Shown one piece after another: positions 47,583-61,100 of a DNA stretch of 64,000 nucleotides. Positions within the stretch are counted from its first letter, which is position 1. Each line of letters opens with the position of its first letter. The stretch comes from Scilla litardierei. Its lineage: Eukaryota > Streptophyta > Magnoliopsida > Asparagales > Asparagaceae. The notes under the pieces were generated by a model, which was not told where the DNA came from, did no database searches, and saw only the letters and a list, made by a program, of their open reading frames with translations. The position numbers and the translations under genes were made by a program. The DNA lies in the NCBI GenBank assembly GCA_030789695.1, contig JAULAV010008717.1:1-64000 (forward strand), given 5' to 3'.

Positions 47583-50500
47583 ATTTTTATATATCATTTT
47601 CTGAGCTTGGTGCTATTTTCTACATTTTATAAAGCTATTATTAATTGATAAGATTTTTCTAGCCTAAATTTGTTTTCTCTTATTTTCATGTTGAAGATGG
47701 CGATCTTTTTATTAAATGGTATGATTTTTTGACCAAATTTTGTCTTTTCTTATATTCCAGTTGAAGATGGCGATCACCCGGTTCCAACAGACATTTTTGG
47801 GGATTTTTCTGAGCTCCGACCTATTTTCCACAATTATGGAAGATATGGATTGTTTTTGTAAATGATATGATATTTTGGTCTAATTTGTCTTCTCTTATTT
47901 TCCTGATGAAGACGTCGATCTCCTGGTTCCAACGGACATTTTTGCAGATTTTTCTGAGTTTGTGGCTATTTCTACATTTTCTATAAGATATGTTTCTGTT
48001 TGTTAATGATATGATTTTTGGCCTAATTTTGTCTTCTTATGTTTTTCAGTTGAATATGTCGATTTCCCGATTCCAATGGACGTTTTGGCGGATTTTTCTG
48101 AGCATGGAGCAATTTTTTCTACATTTTCTGGAAGATATGAATCTTTTTATTAAATGAAATGATTTTTGGCCTGATTTTATATTTTGTTAGTTTTCAGTTG
48201 ATGATGATCTCCCGATTCCAATGGACTTTTTTGCTGATTTTTTGAGCTCCTGGCTATTTCCTAAATTTTCTGGAAGATATGAATCATTTTATTAAATGAT
48301 ATGATTTTTTGGCCTAATTTTGTCTTTCTTATTTTTAATTTGAAGGTGTGATATCCTTGTTCATACGTATATTTTTGCGGATTTTTCTAGGTCTGATGCT
48401 ATTTTCTACATTTTCTAGAAAACATGTATCTTTATATTAAATGATATGATTTTCATACCCTAATTTTGTCTTATCTTATTTTTCTATTGAAGATGGCAAT
48501 CTCCTCGTTCCAACAGACATTTTTGAATACATTTCTGAGCTCGAGGCTATTTTCTACATTTTCTGGATGAAATGGAGCTATTTATTAAATGATATTATTT
48601 TTATAATCCAAGTTCTGCTTATCTTATTTTATTCAGTTGAAGATGACGATCTCCTGGTTCCATTAGACATTTTTTGCGGATTTTTCTGAGCTTCGGCTTA
48701 TTTTCTACATTATCTGGAAGAAATGAATAGTTTTATTAAATGATATGATTTTTTGGCCTAATTTTGTTTTCTCTTATTTTTAAGTTGAAAATTCCGATAT
48801 CCAGGTTCCAACTGACATTTTGCCGATTTTTCTGAGATCATGCATATTTTCTGCATTTTCTGTAAGAAATGGATCGTTTTATGAAACGATAAAATTTTTT
48901 GGTTTCCTTTTGTCTTCTCTTATTTTTTCCGTTGAAGATAGCGATCTCCCGGTTCCAATGGACATTTTTGTAGATTTTTATGAGCTCCAGCCTATTTTCT
49001 ACTTTTTCTGTAAGATATGGATCTTTATATTAAATGATTTGACTTTTATAGCATAATTTTGTCTTCTCTTATTTTTTTTTCAGTTGAACATGGCGATCTC
49101 TCGGTTACAACGGATATTTTGTGGATTTTTTTGAGCTTGGTACTATTTTCTACATTTTATGAAAGATATAGGTCTATATAATAAATGATATGCTTTTTAG
49201 ATTCTAATATTGTCTTCTCTTATTTTTCTGTTGAAGATGGTGATCTCTCAGTTCCAACAGACATTTTTTTTAGATTTTTCTGAGCTCGATTCTATTTTTT
49301 AAATTTTATGGAAGATATGAATCTTTTTATTAAATGATATGATTTATATCGTCTAAGTTTATCTTCTCTTATTTTTTTCAGTTGAGGATGGCGTCTCCCA
49401 GTTCAAACGGAAATTTTTGTGAATTTTTATGAGCTCGGGGCTATTTTCAAATTTTTGGATCGTTTTATTAAATGATATGATTTTTGCCCTAATTTTGTCT
49501 TCTCTTATTTTTTTCATTGAAGATGGCGATCTCTTGGTTCCAACGGATATTTTTTGCGAATTTTTTTGAGTTATGTGCTACTTTCTACTTTTTATGTAAG
49601 ATATGGATCTTTATAAATGAGATGATTTTTATAGCCTAATTTTGTCATCACTTATTTTTCATTTGAGGATGGCGATCTCCCGGTTCCAATGGACATTTTT
49701 GCGGATTTTCTGAGCTCGAGTATAGTTTCTACATTTTCTGAAAGAAAAGTATTTTAATTAAATGATATGATTTTTGGCCTAAATTTGTCTTCTCTTCTTT
49801 TTTCGATTAAAAAAGGAGACCTCCCGGTTCTAACAGACTTTTTACTGATTTTTCAATGATCGGGGCTATTTTCTACGTTTTCTGTAAGATATTGATGGTT
49901 ATATAAAATGATATGATTTTATAGCATAATTTTATCTTCTCTTAATTTTCTCAGTTGAATGTGACAATCTCTTGATTCCAACGGACATTTTGTGGACTTC
50001 TAAGAGCTACGGACTATTTTCTTCATTTTCTGGAAGGTATGGATCTTTTTATTAAATGATATGATTTTTTGGTCTAATTTTGTCTTTCCTTTTTCTCAGT
50101 TGAAGATGACGACTCAGAGTTCCAAAGGACTTTTTCGCGGATTTTTCTGAGCTCGGAATTATTTTTTACATTTTCTGTAAGATATGTATATTTATTTTAA
50201 ATGATATGATTTTTAAATCCTAATTTTGTCTTCTCTTTTTTCAGTTGTAGATGGCGATCCCCGGGTTCTGTCGGATATTTTTGCAGATTTTTCTAAGCTC
50301 GGGGCTATTTTCTAAGATATGGATGTTTTATTAAATCATATGATTTTTATAACTTACGTTTCTCTTCTCTTATTTTACAGTTGAAGTGGTGATCTCCCTG
50401 TTCCAACGGAGATTTTTGCTGATTTTTCTAAGCTCGGGGCTATTTCCTAAATTTTCTGAAATATATTGATCTTTTTATTGAATGATAATATATTGGGCCT

Positions 50501-52152
50501 AATTTTCTATTCACTTATTTTTGTAGTTGAAAATGGCGATCTACCGGTTCTAACGGACATTTTTGCATATATTTCCTGAGCTCGGGACTATTTTCTGCAT
50601 TTTCTTGAAGACATGGATTTATTGTATTGAAAAATATTATTTTTATAGCCTAATTTTGTCTCCCCTTATTTTTCAGTTGAAGATAGCGACCTCCCGGTTC
50701 CGACATACATTTTTCTGATTTTTATTAGAGCGAGTGTATTTTTACATTTTCTATAGGATATGGATCTTTTTATTAAATGATTTGATTTTTATAGCATAAT
50801 TTTATCTTCTGTTATTTTTCAGTTGAAGATGGCGATCTCCTCGTACCAACGGACGTTTTTGCGGATTTTTCTGACCTCGGGCCAATTTCTATTTCTTTTT
50901 ATTAAATGAAATGATTTTTTGACTTAATTTTGTCTACTCTTATTTTTTAGTTGAATATATCAATCTTTCGGTTCCAACAAACACATTTACAGATCTTTTT
51001 GAGCTTGGGTCTATTTTCTACATTTTCTAGAAGATATGGATCTTCTTATTAAATGATATGATTTTCTCGCCTAATTTTGTCTTCTCTTATTTTTCACTCG
51101 AAGATGGTGGTCTCCCAGTTCCAACGGAATTTTTGCGAAATTTTCTGACCTCAAGGCTATTTTCGGTATTTTCTGAAAGATATCGATCATTTTATTAAAT
51201 GATATAATTTTTGGCCTAATTTTATCTTCTCATGTATAGTTTTTCGTTGATGACGGTGATCTCCCGGTTCCAACGGATATTTTTGCGGATTTTTCTGAGC
51301 TCTGAACTATTTTCTGTATTATCTGGAAGATATCGACCGTTTTATTAAATGATATGATTTTTGGTTTAATTTTTGTCTTTTTTGTTAAATTTAGCGATCT
51401 CCCGGTTCTGACAGATATTTTTTGCGGATTTTTCTGAGCTCGAGAATATTTTCTACATTTTATGGAAACTAAGAATCTTTATATTAAATGATATGATTTC
51501 TATTGCCAAATTTTGTCTTCTCTTATTTTTCAGTTGAACATGGTGATCTCTCGGTTCCAACGGACATTTTTCGGATTTTCTGAGCTCAGTGCTATTTTCT
51601 TTATTTTATGAAAGATATGTATATTTTTATAAAATGATATGATTTTGATAGCTTAAGTTTGTCTTCTATAATTTTTACGTTGAAGATGACGATCTCCCGG
51701 TTCCAATGGATATTTTTGTAGATTTTCTGAGCTCTGGGCTATTTTCTATATTTTATGGAAGATATGGATCTTTTTATTAAATGATATGATTTTTATAACC
51801 AAAGTTTGTCTTCTCTTATGTTCCAGTTGAAGATGGCGATCTTTATATTGAATGATATGATTTTTTGGCCTAATTTGTCTTCTCTTGTGTTTCAATCGAA
51901 GATGGCATTCTCTCGTTACCAAAGAAACTTTTTGTGGATTTTTCTGAGCTCCAGGTTATTTTCCCCATTTTCTGGGAGATATGGAACGTTTTATTAAATG
52001 ATACGATTTTTTGGCCTAATTTTGTCTTCTCTTAATTTCCAGTTTAAGTTGGCGATCTCCCGGTTCCAACGTACATTTTTGCGGATATTTCCGAGCTACA
52101 TGATATTTTCCATATTTTTTGGAATATATGTACCGTTTTATTAAATGATATT

Positions 52153-52308
52153 AGAGAAAACTAAATTAGGCCAAAAAATGTCCGTTGGAACCAGGACATC
52201 GCCATCTTCAACTGAAATATAATAGAAGACAAAATTCGGAACAGAGAAATCTCTTCATCTATAAAAATGTTCTTTGTACCCGGGATATCGTCATCTTCAA
52301 CCGAAAAG
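52153..52308 (+). repeat. Embedded inverted satellite block 11
   Basis: Runs from agagaaaactaaattaggcc to cttcaaccgaaaag, then atttttatatatcattttc. The join reads cttcatctataaaaatgttc. Confidence 0.85.
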
Positions 52309-54093
52309 ATTTTTATATATCATTTTCTGAGTTTGGTGCTATTTTATACATTTTATGAAAGATATGGATCTTTTTATTAATTGATATGATTTTTCTATCC
52401 TAAATTTGTCTTCTCTTATTTTCCAGTTGAAGATGACGATATTTTTATTAAATGACATGATTTTTGGCCTAATTTTGTCTTCTCTTATATTCCAGTTGAA
52501 GATGACGATCACCCAGTTCCAACGGACATTTTTGCGGATTTTTTTGAGCTCAGGACTATTTTCTACATTTTGGAAGAAAAGGATCATTTTAGTAAATGAT
52601 GTGATATATTGGCCTAATTTTGTCTTCTCTTATTTTTCAATTTAAGACGGTCTCCCTATTTTAACGGAAATTTTTGCGGATTTTTCTCAGCTCAGGATTA
52701 TTTTCTACATTTTCTGGAAGTATGGATCTTTTTATTATATTATATGATTTTTGTAGCCTAATTTTCCATTCTCTTATTTTTCAGTTGAAGATGGCGATAT
52801 CCCGGTTCCAACGGACATTTTGGACGATAATTCTGAGCTCGGACTATTATCTACATTTTTGTTAGATATGTATCTTTTTATTAAATGAAATAATTTTTCT
52901 AACCTAATTTTGTCTTCTCTTATTTTTCAATTGATGATGGCGATCTCCTGGTTCCAACAGAAATATTTGCGGATATTTCTAAACTCGAGGCTATTTTCTA
53001 TATTTTATTGTAGATATGGATCTTTTTATTAAATGATAAGGTTTTTATAGCAGATGTTTGTCTCTCTTATTTTTCACTTGAAGATGATGGTTTCCCAATC
53101 CAACAGAAATTTTTGCAGATTTTTCTGTCCTCGGGGCTATTTTTTGTATTTTCTGAAAGATAAGATCATTTTATTAAATGCTATGATTTTTTTGTCAATT
53201 TTTGTTTTCATAGAGATTTTTCGTTGAGGATGGCGATCTCTCGGTTCCCACGGATATTTTTGAGGATTTTTCTGAGCCCTAGGCTATTTTCCGTATGATC
53301 TGGAAGATACCGATCGTTTTATTAAATTATATGATATTTTGTCCTAATTTTGTTTTCTCTATTTTTCATTAAAATTTTGCACAATCCCAGTTCTGACGGA
53401 TATTTTTACGGATTTTTCTGAGCTTGGGGATATTTTTTACATTTTAATGTAAATAAGAATCTTTATATTAAATGATATGATTTTGTTGCGTAATTTTGTC
53501 GTCTCTTATTTTTCATAATTTTCTAAGCTCTATGTTATTTTCGTTATTTTATGGAATATATAGATCTTTTTATTAAATGATATGATTTTTATATCTTAAG
53601 TTTGTCTTCAATTATTTTTAAGTTAAAGACGTAGATCTCCCGGTTCCAACAGACATTTTTACATATTTTTCTGAGCTCCGGGCTATTTTCTACAGTTTAT
53701 GAAAATATGGATCTTTTTATTAAATGATATGATTTTTATAACCTAAGTTTGTCTTCTTTTATTTTCCAGTTGAAGATGGTGATCTTTATATTGAATGATA
53801 TGATTTTTTGGCCTATTTTTGTCTTCTCTTATTTTTTAGTTGAAGATAGCATTCTCTCGGTCCCAACAGACAATTTTGCGGATTTTTCTGAGCTCCAGGC
53901 TACTTTCCACATTTTATGGAAGATATGGATTGTTTTATTAAATGATATGATTTTTAACGTAATTTTGTCCTCTTATTTTCCAGTAGAAGTTGGGGATCTC
54001 CTGGTTCCAAAGGACATTTTTGCGGATATTTCTAAGCTCTGTGCTATTTTTCACATTTTCTGGAATATATGGATCGTTTTATTAAATGATATC

Positions 54094-54278
54094 AAAGAAG
54101 ACAAATTTAGGCCAAAAAATGTCCGTTTGAACCAGAAAATCGCCATCTCCAACTGAAATATAAGAGAATACAAAATTCGCCCTCTTCATCTATAAAAATT
54201 AGATAAAAACCTGGAAACCGCCCTCTTCATCTATAAAAATGTCCATTGTTACTGGGATATCGCCATCAACTAAAAAGA
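54094..54278 (+). repeat. Embedded inverted satellite block 12
   Basis: Runs from aagaagacaaatttaggcc to catcaactaaaaag, then atttttatatatcattttc. It is longer than the others because the piece ccctcttcatctataaaaat occurs twice. Confidence 0.83.
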
Positions 54279-54779
54279 TTTTTATATATCATTTTCTGAG
54301 CTTAGTGCTATTTTCTATATTTTATGAAAGATATGGATATTTTTATTAATTGATATGATATTTCTAGCCTAAGTTTGTCTTTTTTTATTTTCTTGTTAAA
54401 GATGGCGATCTTTTTATTAAGTGATATGATTTTTTGGCCTAATTTTGTCTTCTCTAATATTCCAGCTGAAGATGGCGATCACCCGGTTCCAACAGACATT
54501 TTTGCGGATTTTTCTGAGCTCCCGCCTATTTTCCATATTTTTGGAAGATATGGATTGTTTTATTATATGATATGATATTTTGGTCTTATTTTGTCTTCTC
54601 TTATTTTTCTTGTTGAAGATGGCGATCTCCAGGTTCCAACGGACATTTTTGCGGATTTTTCTGAGTTTGGGGCAATTGCTACATTTTCAGGAAGATATGT
54701 TTCTTTTTGTTAAACCAACTGATTTTTGGCATGATTTTGTCTTCTCATGCTTTTCAGTTGAATATGTCGATTTCCCGGT

Positions 54780-55395
54780 ACGGCTGACGACACAAGAAGG
54801 TCGTTCAGTGGTAAAGGGATGACCCCTTCAACTTACGATTGACGATACCGTAGGGTCGTTCAGTGGCGAAGGGGTGGCCCCTTCGACTCACAACTGACGA
54901 CTGATAGCGTCATCCAGTGGCGAAGGGTGGCCCCTTCGACTCATGGCTGACGACACGGTTGGGTCGTTCAGTGGCAAAGGGGTGGCCCCTTCGACTTATG
55001 GCTGACGACACAGAAAGATCGTTTAGTGGAGAAAGGGGGGCCCTTTGACTTACAACTAACGACACGGTATGGTGGTCCAATGGAGAATGGGTGGCCCCTT
55101 CGACTTATGACTGAAGACTGATAAGGTCGTTCAGTGGCGAGGGTGGCCCCTTCAACTTATGTCTGACGATGCGGTTTGGTCGTTCAGTGGCAAAGGGTGG
55201 CCCCTTCGACTTACAACTGAAGACACGGTAGGGTCGTTCAGTGGTGAAGGGGTGGCCCCTTCGACTTACGACTGCAGACGGATAGGGTCGTTCAGTGGCG
55301 AAGGGGTGGCCCCTTCGACTTACGGCTGACGACTGATAGGGTCGTTCAGTGGCGAATGGGTGGTCCCTTCAACTTACGCTGACGACTCGATATAG
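54780..55395. repeat. 55-bp minisatellite, about 11 units
   Basis: Units run from gctgacgacacgg through gggtcgttcagtggcgaagg to ggtggccccttcgactta. Individual units vary by a few bases and small indels. It is GC-richer than the surroundings and lies at the truncated end of the Gypsy element; tandem repeats in the 3' untranslated region are known for Tat/Ogre-type elements. Confidence 0.85.
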
Positions 55396-55729
55396 TGGAC
55401 ATAAGTTATCCAATGTAATTTGTTTAAGGAATACATCCCTTCGGGATTTTCCTAAGGATTGGATCCTTGTAGCAGGAGTTTGATGGGGGTAATTATCATA
55501 AAATTCATAAATGCTCTATCGAAGAAAGTTGTTTCGAAAAGGCAGAAGAATTGTATTTTGATGAAAAACATGTTTATTAAAGAAAGAAAAAAGTGTGCAG
55601 GCATTTCCAAATCTCGTCGGGGGTCGCTTTTGTTCCATGCCTTTATTTGATCTTGTGATTAGAAACTTGCTAATCGACCACCTTAGTGATAGGCGACCCC
55701 ATCATCTTAACCTTTTGCTTCGAGGGCCC
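55396..55729. other. Gypsy internal DNA, no recognisable domain
   Basis: Sequence between the minisatellite and gag. Minus-strand translations give no protease or reverse transcriptase motif, so the deletion that removed pol probably falls here. Confidence 0.45.
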
Positions 55730-57232
55730 CTCTTTGCTTTGTTGATCGTTGACCACGTTCTTGGGGTGCCCGCATTTGACCAGTGCATCGATTTATTTCT
55801 ATAGTGTCTAGCAACCATCGATATCATACCCATAATTATTGTGGTATTTGTGGAACTTGAGGCATCCCTTTTTTCATATTTGCCCTTCTTGGCGGACTCC
55901 TAGACCGGTTCTTCTCGTTTAATATAAGCTAGGACCTCCGCCTTGGGCGCGTTTAGTCTTGTATAAGCTGTGCGCTCCATGTTTCGGGGGCTCCTCTCCC
56001 TCTGTCTCTTGTCCCGAAATTCCTGGCGAGGGGTTCCCTGGATGGATTTTCTCGCCTGGTGTCTCCATGACAGGTATGAGTGTCTTTCATAGTAGCTTCA
56101 GTTGGTTCCTCCGCTTCTTCAGAGATGGTGAACCGATCTTTTATATTGAACAGCTCCACGAGGTTGTTAGGTGGAAACTGGTGGAGTGCCCTCCGCAAGT
56201 GTTTGTCCTGCACTGCTTGAGTGAAGGCCGCAAAGATAGTCATATCTCTACTTTGAGCATTTTATCCCTGAATCGTTGGACGAGGGCGCGGATTGGCTCC
56301 TTATCCTTCTGTTTGAAGGTAAATAGGTGGAAGGACTTTCTTTTGGGATGCCGATCTGAGAAAAATTGCGAGCAAAACAACCGGCTAATTCATCGAATGA
56401 CCCGATACAGCCGTCGAGTAAGCCATTGTACGAGCCCTCTGCCATCTTGACGAGGGTAGTGTGAAAAGCTCGGCAGAGGTATGGCTCATCGCCTCATGAA
56501 GCAGCATCATGTTTAGGTATTTGCGGATATGTGCCCACGGGTCGCCTCTGCCATCATATATTGGCAAGGCGGTGAGTTTGAATTTCGGGAGAAAAGGATC
56601 AGACGTGATGTTTACTTTAAACGTGGTTTGGCGAAGTGCGGAATGGATAAGCTGGAATCGTCCATCCCTGCATTGCATGTATGTAGCTCCTGAGGATCGG
56701 TTGAGAATTTCCTCCGCCTCTCTCCTCCCATACCCACCTGCAAAATCGAGATGGTTGTAGCCTGGTGAGATTCCATTTATTACCTAATCCATGATGCTGC
56801 GAGTCACTTGCTTATAGTTGGATGGACAAGGTCCTCCCCAGAAACAGAAGGTATGGTTTTCATTCTTCATTTCACCGTATTGGTGAGATGTATGAGTTGT
56901 ATTGAGTGTGGCAATCTCTTGCCGATCCACTCTCGGATCTCTTGGATCTCTAAGCATGGATGTGCCTCTCGTCGGTGTCAGAGTTGGATTTGGAGGCGGT
57001 AGTTGCTCATTTGCAAGTGGTGGATCTCCAATGCTTTGACGCACCAGAGTCGCCAATACGCAGAGACTCTTGTCGACCCGTTCTGCAAATTGGTCAAATT
57101 GCTCCTGGGGCACCTTAGGTACTTTGGTGGTCCTCTTGGATCTTTTTGATCAGGATGTTGAACCTGAGGCATCCTCCACTTGGACGTTGTTTGCTTTTTG
57201 TTTCTCGCTTGGACCTGGGTTCGGTTCGACAT
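55730..57232 (-). pseudogene. Gypsy gag pseudogene
   Basis: Decayed capsid-precursor gene. It starts MSNRTQVQA at 57232 and shifts frame within the first part (the frame open from 57113 takes over). The frame at 56678-56385 holds the plant retrotransposon-gag start (FKLTALPIYDGRGDPWAHI; usual form LPxYxGxxDPxxHI). After a further shift the 56445-56248 frame holds the SFDELAGCFARNFSQIG core (usual form SFxELxxxFxxxF). The 56243-55953 frame follows with a basic stretch. Near 55855-55810 a degenerate Cys/His motif (FHKYHNNYGYDIDGC) is followed by two stop codons and then IDALVKCGHPKNVV, typical of the gag C-terminus in this group. Several frameshifts and stops make it non-functional. Confidence 0.75.
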
Positions 57233-57292
57233 TTCTTGGTCCAGCCGATATAGCTTATTGATTGCTTTGGGATGTCGAACTAATAAACTTTT

Positions 57293-57307
57293 CCACAGAC
57301 GGTGCCA
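57293..57307 (-). other. Primer-binding site of Gypsy element
   Basis: The minus strand reads TGGCACCGTCTGTGG three bases after the LTR end. It resembles the TGGCGCCGTCTGTGG site frequent in plant Gypsy elements, with one G-to-A change. The tRNA was not identified. Confidence 0.65.
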
Positions 57308-57310
57308 AAC

Positions 57311-58110
57311 TGTTAAGGCCAAAAATGATCGAAAAAATTGAGATGCTGACGTGGATCCTTTCTTGTTGAGTTGGAGCCTCATCAGTCGGTTGAGTAGGAC
57401 CATATGTTGGCAAAATCAGAGTCATTGGTGAATGGTGGTTGACTTGCATTGCTTGTTCGACCCTCGAACGGTTCGAGCATCGGTCGATTGATGTTGAGAA
57501 GCTCAGGTACGAACCTCTTGTAGGACCGAGACTCGAAGATCTGCACCATAAGGAAGCATCAATGGGGGTCAGATCTGGGTCCCGACCCAAATCCGATGGG
57601 ATCAGTAAATGGAAAACCACTGATATTTCATCTTTGTGATATCGTCAATTTTGCCCCTCCAATACTTAAGTTAGAATGGAACTTAAGAGAGGGAAGAAGC
57701 TTGGAGTAGTTGAGACCGACCAACGAAGCTCGTCTCAGGTCTGGCGTCGCAAGCTCTTTTGTGGAAGAAATATAAGATGAAGTATGTAATCTTAGAGTAT
57801 CAGATCTTGTACCTCTTTATTCTGTTCGTCTCCATGTATTTATAGACCTCTGGGGCCTTTTAAGTGACGTTGGGAGGATAACGGTCACCAATTATGGTGC
57901 CATGATCTCCCCCTTTAATATGGGTAACCGTCGTCCACGTCGCTGCTATTTATGAGCTCACCCTCAATCCCACGTTTAATTGGTGGGAGTGCAACGGGTG
58001 ACTCGCATGTGGGACTTGACTGAGTCAGTTTTATGCTTCACTTGTGGGCTCTGTGGGCATTAATCGCTCGCCAAACGAGTCCCCTCGAGTGCCGGCCCGA
58101 TGACTCAACA
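57311..58110 (-). repeat. 5' LTR of Gypsy element
   Basis: 800 bp with TG...CA ends and short inverted termini (tgttaa / tcaaca on the displayed strand). A minus-strand TATA box TATAAATA lies at 57844-57837, in a good position for the LTR promoter. No second copy is present in the window. Confidence 0.75.
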
Positions 58111-61100
58111 TGCCTAATTTTGTTTTCTATTATTTTTCAGTCCAACTTAAATTTTTGCGGATTTTTTGATCTCTGAGGTATTTTCTAAATTCTGGAAGAT
58201 ATGTATCTTTTTATTAAATGATATGATTTTTATAGCCTAAGTTTGTCTTCTCTTATTTATCTGTTTAAGATGGCGATCTCCTGGTTCCAACGGACACTTT
58301 ACGGATTTGTCTAAGATCCGATCTATTTTCTACATTTTATGTAAGATGTAGATCACTTTATTTAATAATATGATTTTCTTTTCATAAATTTATCTTCTCT
58401 TTTTTTGAAGATGGCGATCTCCCGGTTTCAACGGACAGTTTTGCAGATTTTTCTGAGCTCCGACCAATTTTCTACATTTTCTGTATTATATGAATCTTTA
58501 TATTAAATGATATGCTTTTTATTGTCTAATGTTATCTTTTCTTATTTTTCAGTTGAAGATCGCGTTCTCGTTTACCACGGACATTTTTTTCAGATTTTTC
58601 TTAGCACGGATCTATTTTCTACAATTTATTAAAGATATGGATCTTTTATTAAATGATATGATTTTTATAGCATAATTTTGTCTTTTCTTTTTTAGTTGAG
58701 AATGGCGATCTCCAAGTTCCAATGGACATTTGTGAGGATTTTCTTAGATATGGATCTTTTATTAAATTATTTGATTTTTGTCCTTATTTTGTTTTCTCTT
58801 TTTAAGTTGAAAATTCTGGTCCCTAGGTTTCAACTGACATTTTTCCATTTTTCTGAGCTCGGGGTATTTTCTGCATTTTCTAGAAGATATGGATCTTTTT
58901 ATTAAATGATATCATCTTTGGCCTAATTTCATCTTCTCTTACGGTTAAGTTGAAGATGGGGATCTCACTGTTCAAACTGACATTATGCTGATGTTCTAAG
59001 ATCAGGGCTATTTCTGCATATGCTGGAAGTATGGATTGTTTTATTAAATGATATAATTTTTTGATTTAATTTTGTCTTCTCTTATTTTTTTTCGTTGAAG
59101 ATAGTGATCTCCTAGTTCCAACAGACATATTTGCGGATTTTTATGAGCTCCAGGCTATTTTCTATATTTTCTGTAAGAAATGAATCTTTATATTAAATGA
59201 TATGATTTTTATAGCATAATTTTGTCTTCTCTTATTTTTTCTGTTGAACATGGCGATCTCCAGGTTCCAACGGACATTTATGCGGATTTTTGTTGAGCTT
59301 GGTGCTATTTTCTATATTTTATGGAAGATATGATTCTATATATTAAATGATATGATTTTTAGGTTCTAATTTTGGCTTCTCTTATTTTTTTGTTGAAGAT
59401 AGCGATCTCTCGGTTCCAACAGACATGTTTTCGGGTTTTTCTGAGCTTGGTACTATTTTCTAAATTTTATGAAAGATAAGGATCTTTTTATTAAATGATA
59501 TAATTTTTATCGTCTAACTTTATCTTCTCTTATTTTTTAGTTGAAGGTGGCGTCTCCCGGTTCGAATGGAAATTTTTGCGAATTTTTATGAGTTCGGGGC
59601 TATTTTCTATTTTTATAAAGATTTGGATCATTCGATATGATTTTTGGACTAATTTTGTCTTCTCTTATTTTTTTTCCGTTGAAGATGGCGATCTTTTGGT
59701 TCCAATGAACATTTTGGCGGATTATTTGGGCTACGAGCTATTTTCTATAGTTTCTGTTAAATATGGATCTTTATAAATGATATGATTTTTATAGCCTAAT
59801 TTTTTCACCACTTATTTTTCATTTGAGGATGGCGATCTCCCGGTTCCAACGGACATTTTTACGAATTTTTCTGAGCTCGAGTCTATTTTCTACATTTTCT
59901 GAAAGCTAAGTATCTTTATATTAAATGATATGATTTTTGGCATAATTTTGTCTTGCCTTTTTTAGTTGAAGACGACGATCTCCCGGTTCCAATTGACATT
60001 TTTGCGGTATTTTATGAGATCGACGCTATATTTTACATTTTCTGTAAGATATGGATCTTTATATTAAATGATATAATTTTTAAATCCTAATTTTTTCTTC
60101 TCTTATTTTTAGTTGTAGATGGCGATCTCCTGGTTTCATCGGATATTGTTGCAGATTTTTCTGAGCTTGGGACTATTTTCAACATTTTCTGGAAGTATGG
60201 ATGTTTTTAAATGATATGATTTTTATAACCTAAGTTTCTCTTCTTTTATTTTTCAGTTGATGATGTCGATCTCCCCAGTCCCAACGGATATTTTTGCTGA
60301 TTTTTCTGAGGTTGGGGCTATTATCAAAATTTTCTAAAAGATATTGATCTTTTTATTAAATGATAGGATTTTGGCCTAATTTTCTATTATCTTAGTTTTC
60401 AGTTGAAGATGTCAATTTCCCAGTTCCAATGGAATTTTTGCATATTTTTCGGTAGCTCGGGACTATTTTCTGCATTTTCTGGAAGATTTGTATCTTTTGT
60501 ATTGAAATATTTTTTTATCCTAATTTTGTCTCCTCTTATTTTTCCATTGAAGATGGCGACCTCCCAGTTCCAACGGATATTTTTGCAGATTTTACTGAGA
60601 TCGAGCGTATTTTTACATTTTCTATATGATATGGATCTTTTTATTAAATGATATGATTTTCATAGCCTAATTTGGTCTTCTCTTATTTTTCAGTTGAAGA
60701 AGGTGATATCCCTGGACCAACAGATATTGTTGTGGATTTTTCTGACCTTTGGCCTATTTCTACTTTTGTGGAAGATATGTATCTTTTTATTAAATGATAT
60801 GAGTTTTGGCTTAATTTTGTCTACTCTTATTTTTCAGTTGAATTTGGCGATCTTTCGGTTCCAACAGAAATTTTTGCGGATTTTTCTAAACTTCGGGCTA
60901 TTTTCTATATTTTCTAGAAGATATGGATCGTTTTATTAAATGATATGATTTTTCTAGCCTAATTTTGTCTTCTCTTATCTTTCACTTGAAGATGCGATCG
61001 CCCAACCCCAATAGACATTTTTGCGAAATTTTCTCACATCGATGCTATTTTTTGTATTTTGGACCTAATTTTATCTTCTCATATTTTTTTCGTTGATGAA

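Larger units (their letters stand above)
44141..54779 (-). repeat. Satellite tract III, ~148-bp monomer, reverse orientation
   Basis: Reverse complement of the tract I/II monomer: landmarks read gagctcggggctattttc, tacattttctggaag, atatggatctttttatt, aaatgatatgatttttat, cctaattttgtcttctc, ttatttttcagttgaag, atggcgatctcccggttcc and aacggacatttttgcgg. The displayed strand is now T-rich. Variant trios occur near 45180, 46920, 51405 and 53390, and a further variant (ttgaatatgtcgatttccc) near 48045 and 54760. The tract ends at the Gypsy island. Confidence 0.93.
54780..58110 (-). mobile_element. Truncated Ty3/Gypsy retrotransposon
   Basis: A minus-strand element: 5' LTR 58110-57311, PBS 57307-57293, gag pseudogene about 57232-55730, then unassigned internal DNA and a 55-bp minisatellite at the far end. 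Protease, reverse transcriptase, RNase H, integrase and the 3' LTR are absent. Gag type and the tail minisatellite suggest the Athila/Tat-Ogre side of Gypsy; that placement is inference. The right border to satellite is clean (tcaaca/tgcctaatttt). The left border cuts a monomer after tttcccggt and shows no matching target duplication, so the left end is a truncation. Confidence 0.75.
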
